Origin: Mermis nigrescens
Taxonomy: Eukaryota > Nematoda > Enoplea > Mermithida > Mermithidae
Assembly: GCA_036768485.1 (NCBI GenBank)
Contig: JAVLUZ010000154.1
Coordinates: forward strand, 43,170,284 to 43,234,283
Reading direction: 5' to 3'
Length of the DNA: 64,000 bases
The notes below the pieces were generated by a model. It was not told the DNA's origin. It saw nothing but the letters and a program-made list of their open reading frames with translations, and did not search any database. Both the position numbers and the translations under genes were made by a program. Below, in pieces: positions 12,301-25,144 of this stretch; position 1 is the first letter of the stretch, and every line of letters starts with the position of its first letter.

Positions 12301-14416
12301 TAAGTGAGAAGTGCCTGAATTATGAGTGGAGTAGTCTGAGTGGGGTCCAAAAATTTTTAGGTCAAAAAGTGCCTAAAAATTTATGGTTTGGGCAAAACAC
12401 CATTTATAGATGTTTCTCGTTAAGATCTATCCATTGTATAATAAAATCGCTAAATACAAAAAAATTCTGAATACCTAATTCTGTGGGTTATTCTGGAATC
12501 TAAGGGCTTTTTGGATTCTCAATTGTTCAGTTCCCTCGGACCCCCCAGCGCCAATACGTGGTCACTTGTCTATTTATTCAATGTCCGAGAATTCGGCTAA
12601 AATACCACATAATAGCAGTGCTATCGAGGCTTAAAACGTCTTTCTTCTAATTGACGAGGAAACTTAGCGGAAGTCTCTATCTTGTCTAGTCTACAACCGT
12701 TTTTTTAAGAAAAAGAAACTCGAAATTTATTGCTAATAAGGATTACATTTTTATACTGATCTTCCAAAAATTTTCTCAATGGTAAACGCCGCAATGCTAA
12801 TAAAATGTAGTTGGACTTTTTTAAACATATGTACGTTAGGTAATTAAGATGTTTGAGGAAATTTGCTGAAAAAGGTTAAGATTCAATAAGGAACATCAAG
12901 CCTTGCGTAATATTGTTATAGACATAGTAGATAGGTACGAGTTGCTTCTACTTCAAGTCGGAAAGACAAAGAGTAAGTATCTATGATGAATTCAGGCAGG
13001 TGATTACTTAAAATAACGCATTAGGCACATTTTGTTAACGATTAGTACAAATGAATGAAAGGCTAAGCTACTAAAACATTAATTGCGCAAAATAAATAAA
13101 TATCTATGTATGCATGCATAACATAAAAGCAAATGACATATGGATGAAAATACAGTCCCATAAGTTTCTATCGAGTCATGCTTTGCGGTTACTCGTTAGA
13201 CAATAGTATTAATTTATCTGATGTGTTTAATTAAACTCAAGTCTATTAAGATGACGGTGCCGTTTTTATAATTTATTTTATTGCTTTTATCCTGATGAGA
13301 ATTGTAGAAGCCAGACACTGTAGCATTTTACTCAGAAAAGCAGCGACATTGCACATGGAATATTATGTTCCCAGAAGTGCTCTGAGGACAGAAATAGTTG
13401 ACGGAGGCAATGTGCAAATTAAATATCTGGAATTCACTATACAACTACTGAATAAATGTAACGTTCTGTTTGTATTCCAAATCGGATTCAACGGCTCTCA
13501 ATTATGAGCAAAAAAGGTTTCAGACATAAGAGCTAGGTACTTTTCCGGATAATGCTTTAATCTGCTGATCTTTTTGGACGAAAAATCGTAAAAAAATAGT
13601 CGGGACCGAAATATCTATTTCGCCTGTTTTAGCAAAAAAAGATGATATTCTTAAAAACTGATAATATAAATTAATACATTGAGCTTAAAATGGTAACACG
13701 TCTGTCATGCCATGTCACTTGTGTTCGATGTATTACGTGGGTGAAAATGTAGGATATCGTCATCTCTGGTAACTACCGGAAATATATGTCAAATTTTTCT
13801 AAGATGGCAATAAACGATGATGTAATTTATCAGAAAGTGTTTTTGCTGCCTGTTAGCAAAACCCTTCTGTAGAATAATTAGATAATGATAATAAAAGTCG
13901 TGTATCAGCGCAAAACCAAGTTTTTAAAATATACGTAGTAAGCTCGAATATTATATAGCCATTCGAAATAGGAATTTGATTAAAGATCTATTTTTGGATT
14001 ATCGACGAATGCCCTAAACATCTAAAATAAGCTTCCTCTAGCTCACCTACAGTTTTTGTAACGAATATTAAGGCATGACATCAAAAACAGAAATAATATC
14101 AAACTATCTCTTCTTGACGTAAGCTTAAAAAGGGTGCTTTTCAATGCATAATCAAACATGGGAATAAAGTCGCTAAACATTAATGCGAATAACTACTATT
14201 TTAGCGCCAGTTGACGACCGATATAAATCTTCACAGTCGATTTTAACTAATTTCATTGCTCCTCAAATTAACAATGCTTCCATTGCTTATTCACTTCCTT
14301 TATTACCTCATTAAATTGCATCGGAAAATAGACAAATTATATAACGACAAATTCTAAATATCCTCACATCTCGTAGCAAGTGCTAAAAACCATTGAAGAA
14401 AAGCTGGAGCAGTCAC
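9380..14416. other. Intergenic, no gene recognised
   Basis: AT-rich single-copy-like DNA. I see only a degenerate CATAGGTGGGC-type MITE (about 12345-12565), a 16-bp perfect palindrome AATCCTCGCGAGGATT at 10830-10845, and short ORFs without family resemblance. Confidence 0.5.
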
Positions 14417-14424
14417 CTTTCAGG

Positions 14425-14582
14425 CAGGGTTGCCAAGTGCTCTTGTCAAAAAAAAACCCAAGTTTTACCTCAAACTGCCTAAAAAACCCACCAAGCAGAA
14501 AGAACCTTAATCGCTAAAAAATTCCTCTAACAGCCTCAAAAAACTCCAAAATGAGGGAAAAACTCCCAGCTTGGCAACCCTG
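14425..14582. mobile_element. Palindromic hAT-like MITE (CAGGGTTGCCA ends)
   Basis: The ends are CAGGGTTGCCAAG and CTTGGCAACCCTG. The flanks are CTTTCAGG (14417-14424) and CTTTTAGG (14583-14590), a 7/8 match. CAGGGTTGCCA termini with 8-bp duplications occur in non-autonomous hAT elements of many animals. Confidence 0.8.
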
Positions 14583-15316
14583 CTTTTAGGTCATTATAAC
14601 CGTAAATCTGGGGAAGTCAGTGTTGGTTCGAGAGTCAATTTTTATCTTTTTCAATCCAGAATGATATCAAAAACTGGTAAAAATCTTAAAATATCGTAAA
14701 AAGAATGTTAATTCGTAATTTTTGGTCAATTTTGAACATTTTTGAAGGAAATTTTCCATTTTAATTCGTTTATGGTATTGCGCCTCATTTTCTCCAGAAA
14801 ATTTCCCCCATGTGCATGTCTGATCATTACCATGGATGTGAAATATGGCCGACTTAAGGCACATTCGTACTTCGTCCGACGACTCGGCACGGCATGTGGG
14901 ATCGTGCCGGACTCATGTCGGATGCGGCAGTGTCCGGCACGAGTCCGCAGTATATGGCATGCCGTGCCGTGTCGGACGATCGTTTCGACTTTTATTCATA
15001 CTTCATCCGGCTAAAAATCGATGCATTCATTGCCACAAACATTAATTTTTATATTGTCACTCTGTCCAGCCGCTTTTTTACTGTTGCATTGCTTGTATTG
15101 TACTTAGTGGGTACATGCAGCATGCTTCAAACTCGATTTTGTTTGAAAATTGGTCTTTGCAGGATGGAGCAAGATTTAGACGAATTTTTCTTTTACGATT
15201 TTTATTGAAATTGCGGGAAGAAAGGAGATTAAAACGACGATTTTGTAAAAACTTTACATTAGAGTGCTCACTTTTTCAACTTTTCTGGGGCTCTGTTCGG
15301 ACCTCTACGAGGGAGT

Positions 15317-16389
15317 TACCGTATTTATTCTAATAAACCGCGCCCTCTATTAGTAAGAGCCCTCTAATAGACAGCGCACCTGCAAAGCGAAAAAAGTTAT
15401 AGACAGCGCCGGCATAAGTGTAGTGTCCGGGACCCGTACTTTCTACACTGCACTATAAGTACATATATCCCGTGATCCGTACTTTCTACACTGCATTATA
15501 AGTATGGGCGTTTGGCTGCTACTAGTTTCTGTAAGTAACGTTTGGCTGCTAATTGTATATGACTCATACGGTACCTGTGTCAAACAAACAACGCAATAAA
15601 AAAATAAAAGGGATGACCATACAAAATACACACAACTGCAGCAAAACATATTTTTATCAGTCAGATCATTTTTATCAGTCGGAGCGGAATTAGGAATATT
15701 TTTGAGCTTCTAGATCAGTTAAAAGATCAGCGTGGCATCATAAAATATTTCGTTGAAAAGCACATTTTTTTATTTTTCATTCAGGTGATTCCTTTGTCTT
15801 ATTTGTCACTTATTCCGATTTGACTTGGCGCACACTAATTTGTTAGCCTGTATTTGCGAAAAATAACCCTGTTGATTTCCTATTTTTCATGCGGGTGATC
15901 CCTTACTTATTTGTCACTTATGCAATGCAGTGTTGAAAGTAAGGGTCACGCAGTGTAGAAAGTACGGGTCATACTGTAGAGAGTATGAGTCAGAGGTACT
16001 ATATACTTATAGTGCAGTGTAGAAAGTACGGGTCCCGACAGCGCCCTCTTAATAGTACAGCGCACCTGCTGTTATGAATTCTGTCCTTAGTTTAATGAGT
16101 CCCTTGAATACAATTTCTAGACCGAAAAGCAGTCCAAAAAGAACATGAAATATTATTTTGATGGATAAAATGCCAAAAATAAGACAATTGATGAAGTAAT
16201 TGAGATTAAAATTGTAAAAATATTTCTTTATTTTGTCCAGTAATGAAGAAATTTGATATTTTTTGGGTAAAATCAAATGAAAAAGTTATAGACAGCGCCC
16301 TCTAATAGTACGCGCCCTCTAATATGACAGCGCACCTTCAAGCTGAAAAAAGTTATAGACAGCGCGCTGTTTATTGAAAAAATACGGTA
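15317..16389. mobile_element. Inverted-repeat element with TACCGTATTT ends, interrupted by a nested element
   Basis: The left end TACCGTATTTATTCTAATAA and right end ...AATACGGTA enclose repeats of CAGCGCCCTCTAATAG on both sides (15340-15410 and 16040-16365). A second element occupies 15428-16037. No transposase ORF remains. Confidence 0.65.
15428..16037. mobile_element. Nested 610-bp element with perfect 34-bp terminal inverted repeats
   Basis: Positions 15428-15461 (CGGGACCCGTAC...) are exactly reverse-complemented at 16004-16037. Second partial copies of the same word sit just inside both ends (about 15469-15505 and 15945-15990). There is no coding capacity. Confidence 0.75.
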
Positions 16390-16747
16390 TTTGATGGCCC
16401 CGCAACATCCATACATTCTTTTACTGCAACTACGAACTCGGATTTTTATTATACGTGGGCAGCGAAAGAATTTAGACAGGGGGTCCAATGGGACCAAATG
16501 ACCTAAAATGACCACAAGTGATCAAAAATGACAAAGGAAGTGCACCGGAAAATTCAATTCAGAGGGTCTATAGATTTTTTGGGGGTCTGTCAAATTTTTC
16601 TAGGGGTCAAAGCCAGACTTCACGTGCAGTAGCGTAGCTGGCCTTCCCAATTTAGGGGGAATTAAAATTTTGAAGTCAAATATCTCAACAAATACTCTTA
16701 GACAGATAAGAATAATGGTATATTTGAACGTCTCTCAGCAATTTCTA

Positions 16748-16913
16748 TAGTCTGCTTCACATAAGTTTGGGCATAAATTTAACGATTTTTTTCGAAAGTA
16801 AGCCGACGGATTACGATAACCATATATCAATTCAATGCTTCAACCGCAATCTATCGGCTTATTGTCGGACATAGTTTTTAAGATTTATGCGCAAACTTGT
16901 GTGAAGCAGACTA
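16748..16913. mobile_element. 166-bp palindromic MITE, TATAGTCTG family, TA target
   Basis: It begins TAGTCTGCTTCACATAAG and ends CTTGTGTGAAGCAGACTA, flanked by TA on both sides. Internal words GATTACGATAA and AATGCT are shared with copies at 39128-39292, 43850-44017, 52593-52761, 56536-56697 and degenerate ones near 24305-24475 and 56300-56487. Confidence 0.8.
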
Positions 16914-19900
16914 TAATAATTGGAGAATGAATAATTTGGAAAAAAGTGAAAAAATAAATTTGGAAGCGCCCGAAAGGTCTGGGCCTATCAGCTCAAAAGC
17001 ATGCTAAAATCTAATTCTAACGTCCTTTCTAACGCTTCAATAATTTTCAATTTTTCCTTTTTCCAATCTCTTTGTTCTGTTCAAAACCTACTCCTCTGAC
17101 CTGGATTTGAGTTTTTTAAAGCGCCAAGAGAATCAGTAAATGTCATTAATGAGTACTCAGGGAAAATTTTTCATGATAAAAATGACTAAAATTATGCTAA
17201 ATACACATTGACTGCAATAATAGCCTGAGCCGCGCCAATGTTCAAACCTCAAGTAGAAATGCTGATTTTTTAAGCTGTCCTATGCATTTTATGCGTGCCG
17301 GATGGAACAAAAGTTGAACCAATCCAACTTGTCCAATCCGGCAAAAATACCGCATTCCGACACGATTTTTGACGTCACTCGCGTGGGAAAAGTTGGAGAG
17401 TGCCGGAGCCAGACAGTGCCGGATTCGTGCCGTATTGAATTTGGACGGAGCCGGACGAAGTATAAATGGGCTTTCTTCAGGGATTACTCAGCCTGTAGGA
17501 GTCAACCAGTGTGCTTTTTGACTTTAAATGACCCTAAAACTGATATAAATACTAAAATAGCGTAAAAATTATATTTATTTACAGTTTCTGAACAATTTCA
17601 GGCACTTTTGCAGAAAAATTCGATTTCCATTCATTCTTGTCCTTTATTTTGCCTCATTTGACTCCATGTGCATATCATAGGTAGCGCGTTAGCGCGTACC
17701 TATAATATACTTGGGTACCCCTAACACCTGTGCACCCCCTACAGCTATAACGGGACACTTCTGGAAGGTGCGGTTTTTTTAAAGAAAGATAATAAAAAAA
17801 TTCGCTGCCCGTGTTTTTTTGTTTTTCTTGAAACTCAAAACTGGCTGTGTAAAGAAGGTGTAAAGTTTTTGTGTAACGTTATAACATAGGACAAATTTTG
17901 GGACCTTTTTACTGCGGCATGTGGACAACTGAGTATTGAAGACTCGAACAATTAAACAGCATAGGATTATAGAGAATTGAATTCTCCAGAACACCATTTT
18001 TTGTTTTTTGAAATTCGCATTAGTTCTCGAATGGTAGTGTAAAGAGTGCGAAAATCTTGGGGTGAAAAAGCACTTTTTGGTCGAGTTTTCAACCTGCTTA
18101 TGTCTGATACTAACTCCGGTTATGAGTTTTTTGAAATGTTTTCTGACAGAAATGTAGAGCGGATCAAGGGCTACATTCTGCATATAAGCAAAGTCTTCTA
18201 CGCTCTATGGTGAGTTAGATCCTGGGGTCTATAGTTTACACTCTAGTGGATGGTGTAAAAAAACGGATTTTAACTACGATTTCTCTGCCAAATTTTTCCG
18301 CTCATGAGTCAGGGTAAATTGAATACAGCAGTAATAAAGTGCCTCTCAGGGGCTACACATCGCAGCAAACCGCATTTTAAAAAACGCAATATTTAGTTGT
18401 TTATGGGGGTGTAAAGTTCGAAATCAGACGTGAAAAATGGGCGAAAAAACACGTTTTTTCCCCAATTTTGATTGGTAAATCATATCAAATAATTTTTGCA
18501 ACAGAATTTTCGCACATAGAAACGTACTACGACTCGAAAGCTACAAACTGTACCAAACCGAATTTCTTTACACTCAATGGGGAATACGGTACGGATTTTT
18601 AAAGTTTGCAATGTTCTGAATGATGGAAAATATGTCTTTGTTTGGGTTTTGTTCGCCACTTTCTCCTTTCAGAAGTCAGGATAGGTCCAATAGAATAAAA
18701 ATAAAGTGCCTTATATGGGGTGTATGTCATAGCGAATCGCGTATGTCTAAACCAATATTAAGCGAGTGTAAAGTCAAGAATGGGGTGCTTTAAACAGGTT
18801 TCTGTCTTGTTTCTTTCTGCCAGCTTCTCCGGTTATGAGTCAGGGACATGATTCTCAAGTCTGTAAATGAACCTGAAACCAAATTCAGTACGCAATTTTG
18901 GCGGATATGTTTACACTCAACAGTTCAGTAATGTGGTTTAAACCAATGTTAATTTATCCTTACGACATTATGGAGACTTACTATTTTCATAAAAGTTGGT
19001 CGTAATATCGAAGCAATATTAAAATTACGATTCTTACTAAAATCTTTTTACACTAGGTGTTAACATATCGTTTACACTACATATTAATCTTCGTTTTAGA
19101 GCCTTGCGGAAACCTAATTTTCTCCTTATGACTAGAAATTTTTAAGGAATCAAGTGTGAGAAGTCGGTTAGACACATTTTTTACACAACAGTGGTGTAAA
19201 CTGTTTTACACCTAATGTTAATTTGTCATCAGACCATTGTGGAGACGTGATGTCTTTATAAATGTTGATTGTAATATCCGCGTAATATCAGATTTACGAA
19301 TCCGACTAAAATCTTCTGTGCATTCTGTGTATGTAAGTAAACACTGCATATGAACTTTTGACCTAGAGCCTTGCAAAAACATAATATTTTTCTCAAATTC
19401 AAAAAAACAATAAATCAAGTGTGAGATGCCAGTTGGGCGCGTTTGTTTACAATGACGCTTTTCAAAAAGTGGTCTTATAACGATTAGAACATAGGTTTCG
19501 GCTTACTGTTGATGCTACAGTCTTATGTATTTCATGTAATTCTGTGCATGAGAATCAATTTTCAGCTCATTATCAAGTGACCACAGAAGTGATTGAAAAA
19601 TTGCCTACAGTAATATAGTTTTGAAAAGTAAACATTCATGTGTCATGTAATTGTTAAGTACAATATTATGATTGTTGCTTCAGCTAAAGTCACTTCAGTT
19701 TTTTGAGTACAGTGATTCAAAAAATTGTTATTCATGCATGTTGCTCCGCATTCATAATGGTTTGCATTAGAAATTGTTATAAGTGTTAATGACGTTATCA
19801 TACATGTGTAAATTTATCATAAATGCTTTGATCCGCAGGTAATTGATTTGTCGTTCTTTGACTTGAAGAATAAGCTTAATTACTGTACGTAGTGTTAATG

Positions 19901-20037
19901 TGGGTATTGATAGAGTGAGTTGAGCGAATGCGAATGCAAGAATAAATTGCTAAGATGGAAGCAGTACCTAATGACATTCGCTACAACACTGACAAAGATA
20001 GGAATAACTAAATTTTTTGCTAACAAAAAGTTGGGTA

Positions 20038-20304
20038 CTAGCAAGAAAAAATGCTCCGATGGAACAAAAAAAGGTAGAATATACTTGGAACAAAGAATTG
20101 TCAAGGACGTAAAAGGAGGGGACTAGAAAAAGCTCCTATCTACAAATGTCACAAAATTTGCTAAAACTCAGAAATTTCCTAAACACAGAAAAAATGAAAG
20201 TAAGTAAATCAAAGAAAAAACCTACCTGTGCCTAAAACTGCAAGATCTACTAAAAATCAGACTTTTTCTAAGCAACGCAAAAATCGAAGTATATTCTGCG
20301 GCCT
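20038..20304 (+). repeat. Left inverted-repeat arm of composite copy 1
   Basis: It starts CTAGCAAG and ends TGCGGCCT. Read by eye against the reverse complement of 21068-21332, I find a single-base length difference in an A run and no other mismatch over about 266 bp. Confidence 0.85.
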
Positions 20305-20340
20305 CTGAAAAAAATAGGTGAACCTTCTCATATTGTCCAC

Positions 20341-20599
20341 CATACAGTGGGCGGTTCCGAAATTCTGAGGGTGGTTTCAAATTGGAATATTGGCCTTAAA
20401 AATAGTGCTATGGCGAAGAAAACACCATTTTTGAACGTTTCTTGTCGAGCTCTATCTATTGGTACCTACCAAAAAAACCCAAAAAGAGCAGAAAGATTTA
20501 AAAAATTGAATTCTGGAGGTATTGTTGGGTATTTGCGCTTTCTTGTTGGGTATTTTGCCTTGGGGTGCATACTCCCCAAACCCCCTACGTCTAGGTATG
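20341..20599 (+). mobile_element. hAT-like MITE nested between the tail arms
   Basis: The ends are CATACAGTGGGC and GTCTAGGTATG. The flanks TTGTCCAC and GTGTCCAA are a decayed 8-bp duplication. A second, more decayed reverse copy lies at about 20850-20935. Confidence 0.65.
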
Positions 20600-21067
20600 G
20601 TGTCCAATGCTTAATATAAAGCTTATAAAATAAATCTCAAATCTGCGTTTTTGCTAATCACTTGCAACGTTAATTTATTCGATATTGTGGCTAGATAAAT
20701 ATTACAAAAAGTTATATCCTATGATTATTTGCGATACCGCAACGAAAGACTGTGATTTCTATATAATGCATGCGTCCATTCAGTACTCTTCTGGCGTTTA
20801 ATCCCACCAGACCACCCGGAATTCATTCCAGCCCATGTAAACTGATAACCGTTAGGCATGGGAGGTTAGGGGTATGCACCAGTGTTCAATCAGAAACGTC
20901 GAAAATTGCCGTTTTTCCAACATACCATAATTACTATTTTTTGACCCAGAAAAATATTGCAACATGGCGCTGCTCAGCTATGGCGATATCTGCTTTTGCA
21001 GAGTGAGTGGTTCAGTTATCTAGCCCAATGTTTTATCTTTGTTCGACAGGATGCTGCTTTCTTCTGC

Positions 21068-21332
21068 AGGCCGCAGAATATACTTCGATTTTTGCGTTGC
21101 TTAGAAAAAGTCTGATTTTTAGTAGATCTTGCAGTTTTAGGCACAGGTAGGTTTTTCTTTGATTTACTTACTTTCATTTTTTCTGTGTTTAGGAAATTTC
21201 TGAGTTTTAGCAAATTTTGTGACATTTGTAGATAGGAGCTTTTTCTAGTCCCCTCCTTTTACGTCCTTGACAATTCTTTGTTCCAAGTATATTCTACCTT
21301 TTTTTGTTCCATCGGAGCATTTTTTCTTGCTA
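21068..21332 (-). repeat. Right inverted-repeat arm of composite copy 1
   Basis: Reverse complement of 20038-20304. The 69-codon minus ORF at 21016-21225 is a translation of this arm, not a gene. Confidence 0.85.
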
Positions 21333-21339
21333 GTCTTAT

Positions 21340-24300
21340 TATAACTAGCTTGTAATGTAAAATTTTGATCATTAATTTCACGAGATTAAAAATTTCGAAA
21401 TTTTTTGAAATTTGTAGTGCCATATAATTGATATCAAATTAAAATTAAGAATATTTATTTTATAGCGGCCATAGATTCGATGTAAGTTTTCTGCAGACAC
21501 AATCATTTATTTTTTATGAACAACATAGTATGAAATTAAAATCCTACTATAAGTCGATTCCTATAAGTTTGAGCATGGGTTTCAAGAACTTAAATCGATA
21601 ACAAGCCAACAATTAGCGTTATTCAATTACGACAGTCTGTCATGGCTTAATCGTAAGCAAAATTTCTAAAAAATCGTACCCAATCTTCTGTGGAACAAAC
21701 TACGAGTATGATCCGCGAAACTGGATGGAATAAAGACATCATGACATGAAACGAACAGGACGTGTTTTTCAATATTGCACCAGGCATAAAAGTTAAATAG
21801 CCTTCATGAAAGGGTATTTCAAGAATACGATAAGCTTTTTGGTTAATAAATGCAGTATTATATAAATGAATATCCTAATATCCATTCGATTTCACGATTT
21901 GCAATTGAATCCGGCGAAAAACTTTTTAGGAACTTTGTTTTTTAAATGTGACATAGCAATTGCTTGATAATCCGTGATTTGCTAAAAATATTCAATGATG
22001 AAACCAAAGAAATCTTTCAAATACAATTCTATAAATAGCATTGCACAATACATCACAAAATCATCATTTTTTTAATCAGTTGCTTGCGAATAGCACGATA
22101 ACAGCAAGAAAATGTGTGCGTGTTGTGGAAATCGGTTCGAGTGATTTTATATTATTTTATACGAAGAAAACAGGAACTTCAAAAAACGAGTTTGATAGAA
22201 TTTTACTGACTTTAATTCTTAGCATGGCTAATTTATCGTATCACGCTGTCGGGCGGAGTTTAATTTCTCCTCCTAGCGAGTCTGATACTTTTGAAATTAT
22301 AGGCACAGTTGATTGATTACGCAACGTATGAATATTTTAGACTGCCTTTTAATTTTTTCTTTTTTAACATTCCAATCTGAGTACATGAAGAAGAGGCCAC
22401 AAAAACGAATATTCAGAGGAAAGTGTAGCTCTAAGAGAAGAGCAAGACGAGCGAACGTCAAACGGGACTCTTTTTTATTTTGCGTAATCGTTGCATACTG
22501 CTATCTCATCCTGAATTTGCGACGAAAGCAGATATGCATAGTCACTTTGAGGTTTTTGAAAAAATTTAAAGTGCGTACAACAAAAGTGCTTTACACTAAC
22601 GCCATCGTTGGGATGTTCTACAGTATACCGAGTTGGGGTGAGACATGTGCCATCGCTAAGCCCCATAACTGCATCAAAACTTTAAATCACTTTTGTCGCC
22701 CGATTGCTGCGGATGAAATTCAAAAGAAAACCTAAAAGTTAAATGAAACAGACTATAGCTTCGCGGTTGTTTTCTTTGGATGATGACATTTTACGCGTAT
22801 CATACGTTATGCTTCTAATTGTAAAAAAAGGTTTATCCGACCTATCTGCATTTTTAAATAAAAGCAAATCATTTAGTGCTGAAAAACCCATTATTCTCTG
22901 AACCTTTAAGATATGCGACCTTCAGAAAAGAACCTACTACTCCATTATTTATGTATTTAGCAGAATAAAATACCTTCAAAAACACATTGAATAAAATCTT
23001 TTTATCTGACTAAACATTATTCATTTGTTTTACTCACTCTGTCAAATTTGTATATGATAGCGCTTTGTCCTTTTGTTAATCACCAGCATCGCTTTCTCAA
23101 AGTGTTATCATTTTTTGATGAAAAATAATTGTTTTAAAAATGCTTCAGTTCTATTATTTTGATACTTGAGATAAACCCGCTTGCACTTGCACCCATAAAA
23201 TTATACATAAGCTTATGTTTGTGGTATTATGTTGATTTAGTGGTGTTGTGTGGATTATGGTACTTACTATAGGCAGCAAGCAATTTCTGAGGGTTCGAAC
23301 CATACGTAGGCAGCAAGAAAATTTTCGGGGGATCAGGATGGGTAAAATTGCCAAAACATCTTACTAAAAATAGAATTCTGGGGTCTACAGTAATGTGGGA
23401 GGGTTTCAACTTCCGGAGGGGTAATCCCCCATGCCTATGTATGGTTCGAACCGCTCGGTATGTGACGTATTCGAAGGTAATAGCTATAAAAGCGTTTTAG
23501 AGGGTTAACATAAGCTAATTTTGCATGTTTATCTCTATATAATTTCACGGATTATAATTTTGTATATTACAATACGGAATAAGGCAGTTTACGTCAGGAC
23601 AAACGTCGGACGGAAGCGCAGTCTTTTCGACGAAAATAGTGGTTTTTCTAGGTTTCAGTGCATATAAAAGATCTTGAACATCACAGAGAAATCATGATAA
23701 TCTTGGATTAATAAGTCGTGCGAAAAAACCAACTTCTTATGATAACCTTTAATTAGATCAAATTTTGTTAATGTCACTGTTGAGCTATTCCATAACAAGG
23801 CTGCATGTAGAGGAATAAATTTAAACGATCTCTTAAAATGAATAAATCACTTTTACTAGGCCACTTATTTAAAATTCAGTTTAATCAGAGCAACTCCCTT
23901 CTGTGGGCCGCAGATAATCCTTCAATTTTTGTGTTGCTTATAGGAAGTCTGATTTTTAGCAGATTCGTACGATTTTTTCCGTGCAATCTTCAATGAACCT
24001 CCATTCCAATCCAAGTATCTTCGCTTTTTTGCTCCATTGAGCATTTTCCTTGTATGGTCTGTTCCATTCCAAACAGCCCATTTTTCGCTAGAGTCTCATT
24101 ACTGGGATGGACTTTCACTGCACAAACGGCATCTTCAACTGTGCTCCGTAATAGATGATTGATTTAAACTCTGCTTATTGATGTTTAATGTGTTTTAATT
24201 AACATTTGGTGCATCTAACTGACTGCCGCATCAACCTAACCTGTAAAATATTCTGCTACATAAGCCGTAGAGCAAAAATGGGCCGTTTGAAATAGAACAG

Positions 24301-25129
24301 ACTATAGTGTATTGTCTGCTTCACATAAATTTGGCCACAAATTTTAAAAACTAAATTCGTCTATAGACTGACAGATTGAAATTATAGCATTGATCTGATA
24401 TATAATTAGCGTAACCTCTCGTCAACCGTCGATGAAAATTCTAAAATTTATCCACGAAGTTATGTGAAACAGATGTTTTTGTCGAAAATTTGAAGAAATT
24501 TCGGCACTTCTTATCGGATTTTATTATTTAGACTGCATCAATGTTTATAATTACGCCGAACAAATTTCTTCGAATAGTCATCATAAAAAACAAGTAATCA
24601 AAAATTTATCGTAATCCGCGCGAATTTCGATTTAATTACATGGCGCTTAAAGCTTCAACTTAATAAATTTAAAGTGTCTACTCTAAAGACTTTATTTAAT
24701 CTTAAAGTCTAACATCCTCCGTTTACAACAACTTTGATTCATTTATAAAATTTATCGGTCGGTTTGTGTCGTTAGCGCGTAACTGTTAAGCTGATCACAT
24801 TGAGAGGTAAAAATAATGCGATTATGTATGACTTCATAATTAAGTTCAATCGATTGCACAGTACTTTCCCAATTTGATTACCTCTCAATCAAGTTGTAGG
24901 CTTCAGCAGTACATTGCTACTTCCATACTGAATAGAAAACCAGGAATGATCGCTCGAGTTATTTATTTTTTCATCGTTTTATAGACAAAGGCGTGTAGAG
25001 AACAAGGAATATCTTAATGCTGTTGTGTATAAGTGAAGCTTAGCCGGCTTTTCGTGCGAACTCATTATAAGCTATTCTGAAATAAAAATCTACAATTTTA
25101 CTATGCTAATGAATCTCATTTATTGACAG
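21340..25129. other. Intergenic, no gene recognised
   Basis: AT-rich. It contains a single decayed tail arm (about 23895-24125), a decayed TATAGTCTG MITE (24305-24475) and an inner fragment of the CATAGGTGGGC MITE (about 23285-23455). A 140-codon ORF at 22313-22735 has very basic sequence at its start but no recognisable domain. Confidence 0.5.
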
Positions 25130-25144
25130 CTGCACCGACAGAAG

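Larger units (their letters stand above)
17679..21332 (+). mobile_element. Composite hairpin-head / GTGTAAA-body / inverted-tail repeat, copy 1
   Basis: The head is hairpin AGGTAGCGCG-TT-AGCGCGTACC, then a conserved block with ACAGCTATAACGGGACAC and GAAGGTGCGG (17679-17780). The body to about 19460 is full of GTGTAAA/TTTACAC, with two or more tandem modules of about 250 bp (from 18890). The tail is two inverted arms, 20038-20304 and 21068-21332. A hAT-like MITE is nested between the arms. I see no transposase, helicase or reverse-transcriptase motif in any frame, so it appears non-autonomous. Confidence 0.7.

Noticed and set aside
13295..13507. 70-codon ORF that reads like protein
   Set aside because: No acceptor or donor in phase, and no recognisable family.
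14845..15333. Overlapping ORFs of 66-104 codons
   Set aside because: They arise from the GC-rich GTGCCGGA island being stop-poor in all frames.
17779..18183. 134-codon minus ORF with a homologue at 47326-47568
   Set aside because: Both lie in the same body segment of the composite repeat; the similarity is at DNA level, and other copies have stops.
22313..22735. 140-codon ORF with very basic start
   Set aside because: No start context, domain or neighbouring exon in phase; other frames are equally open over parts.
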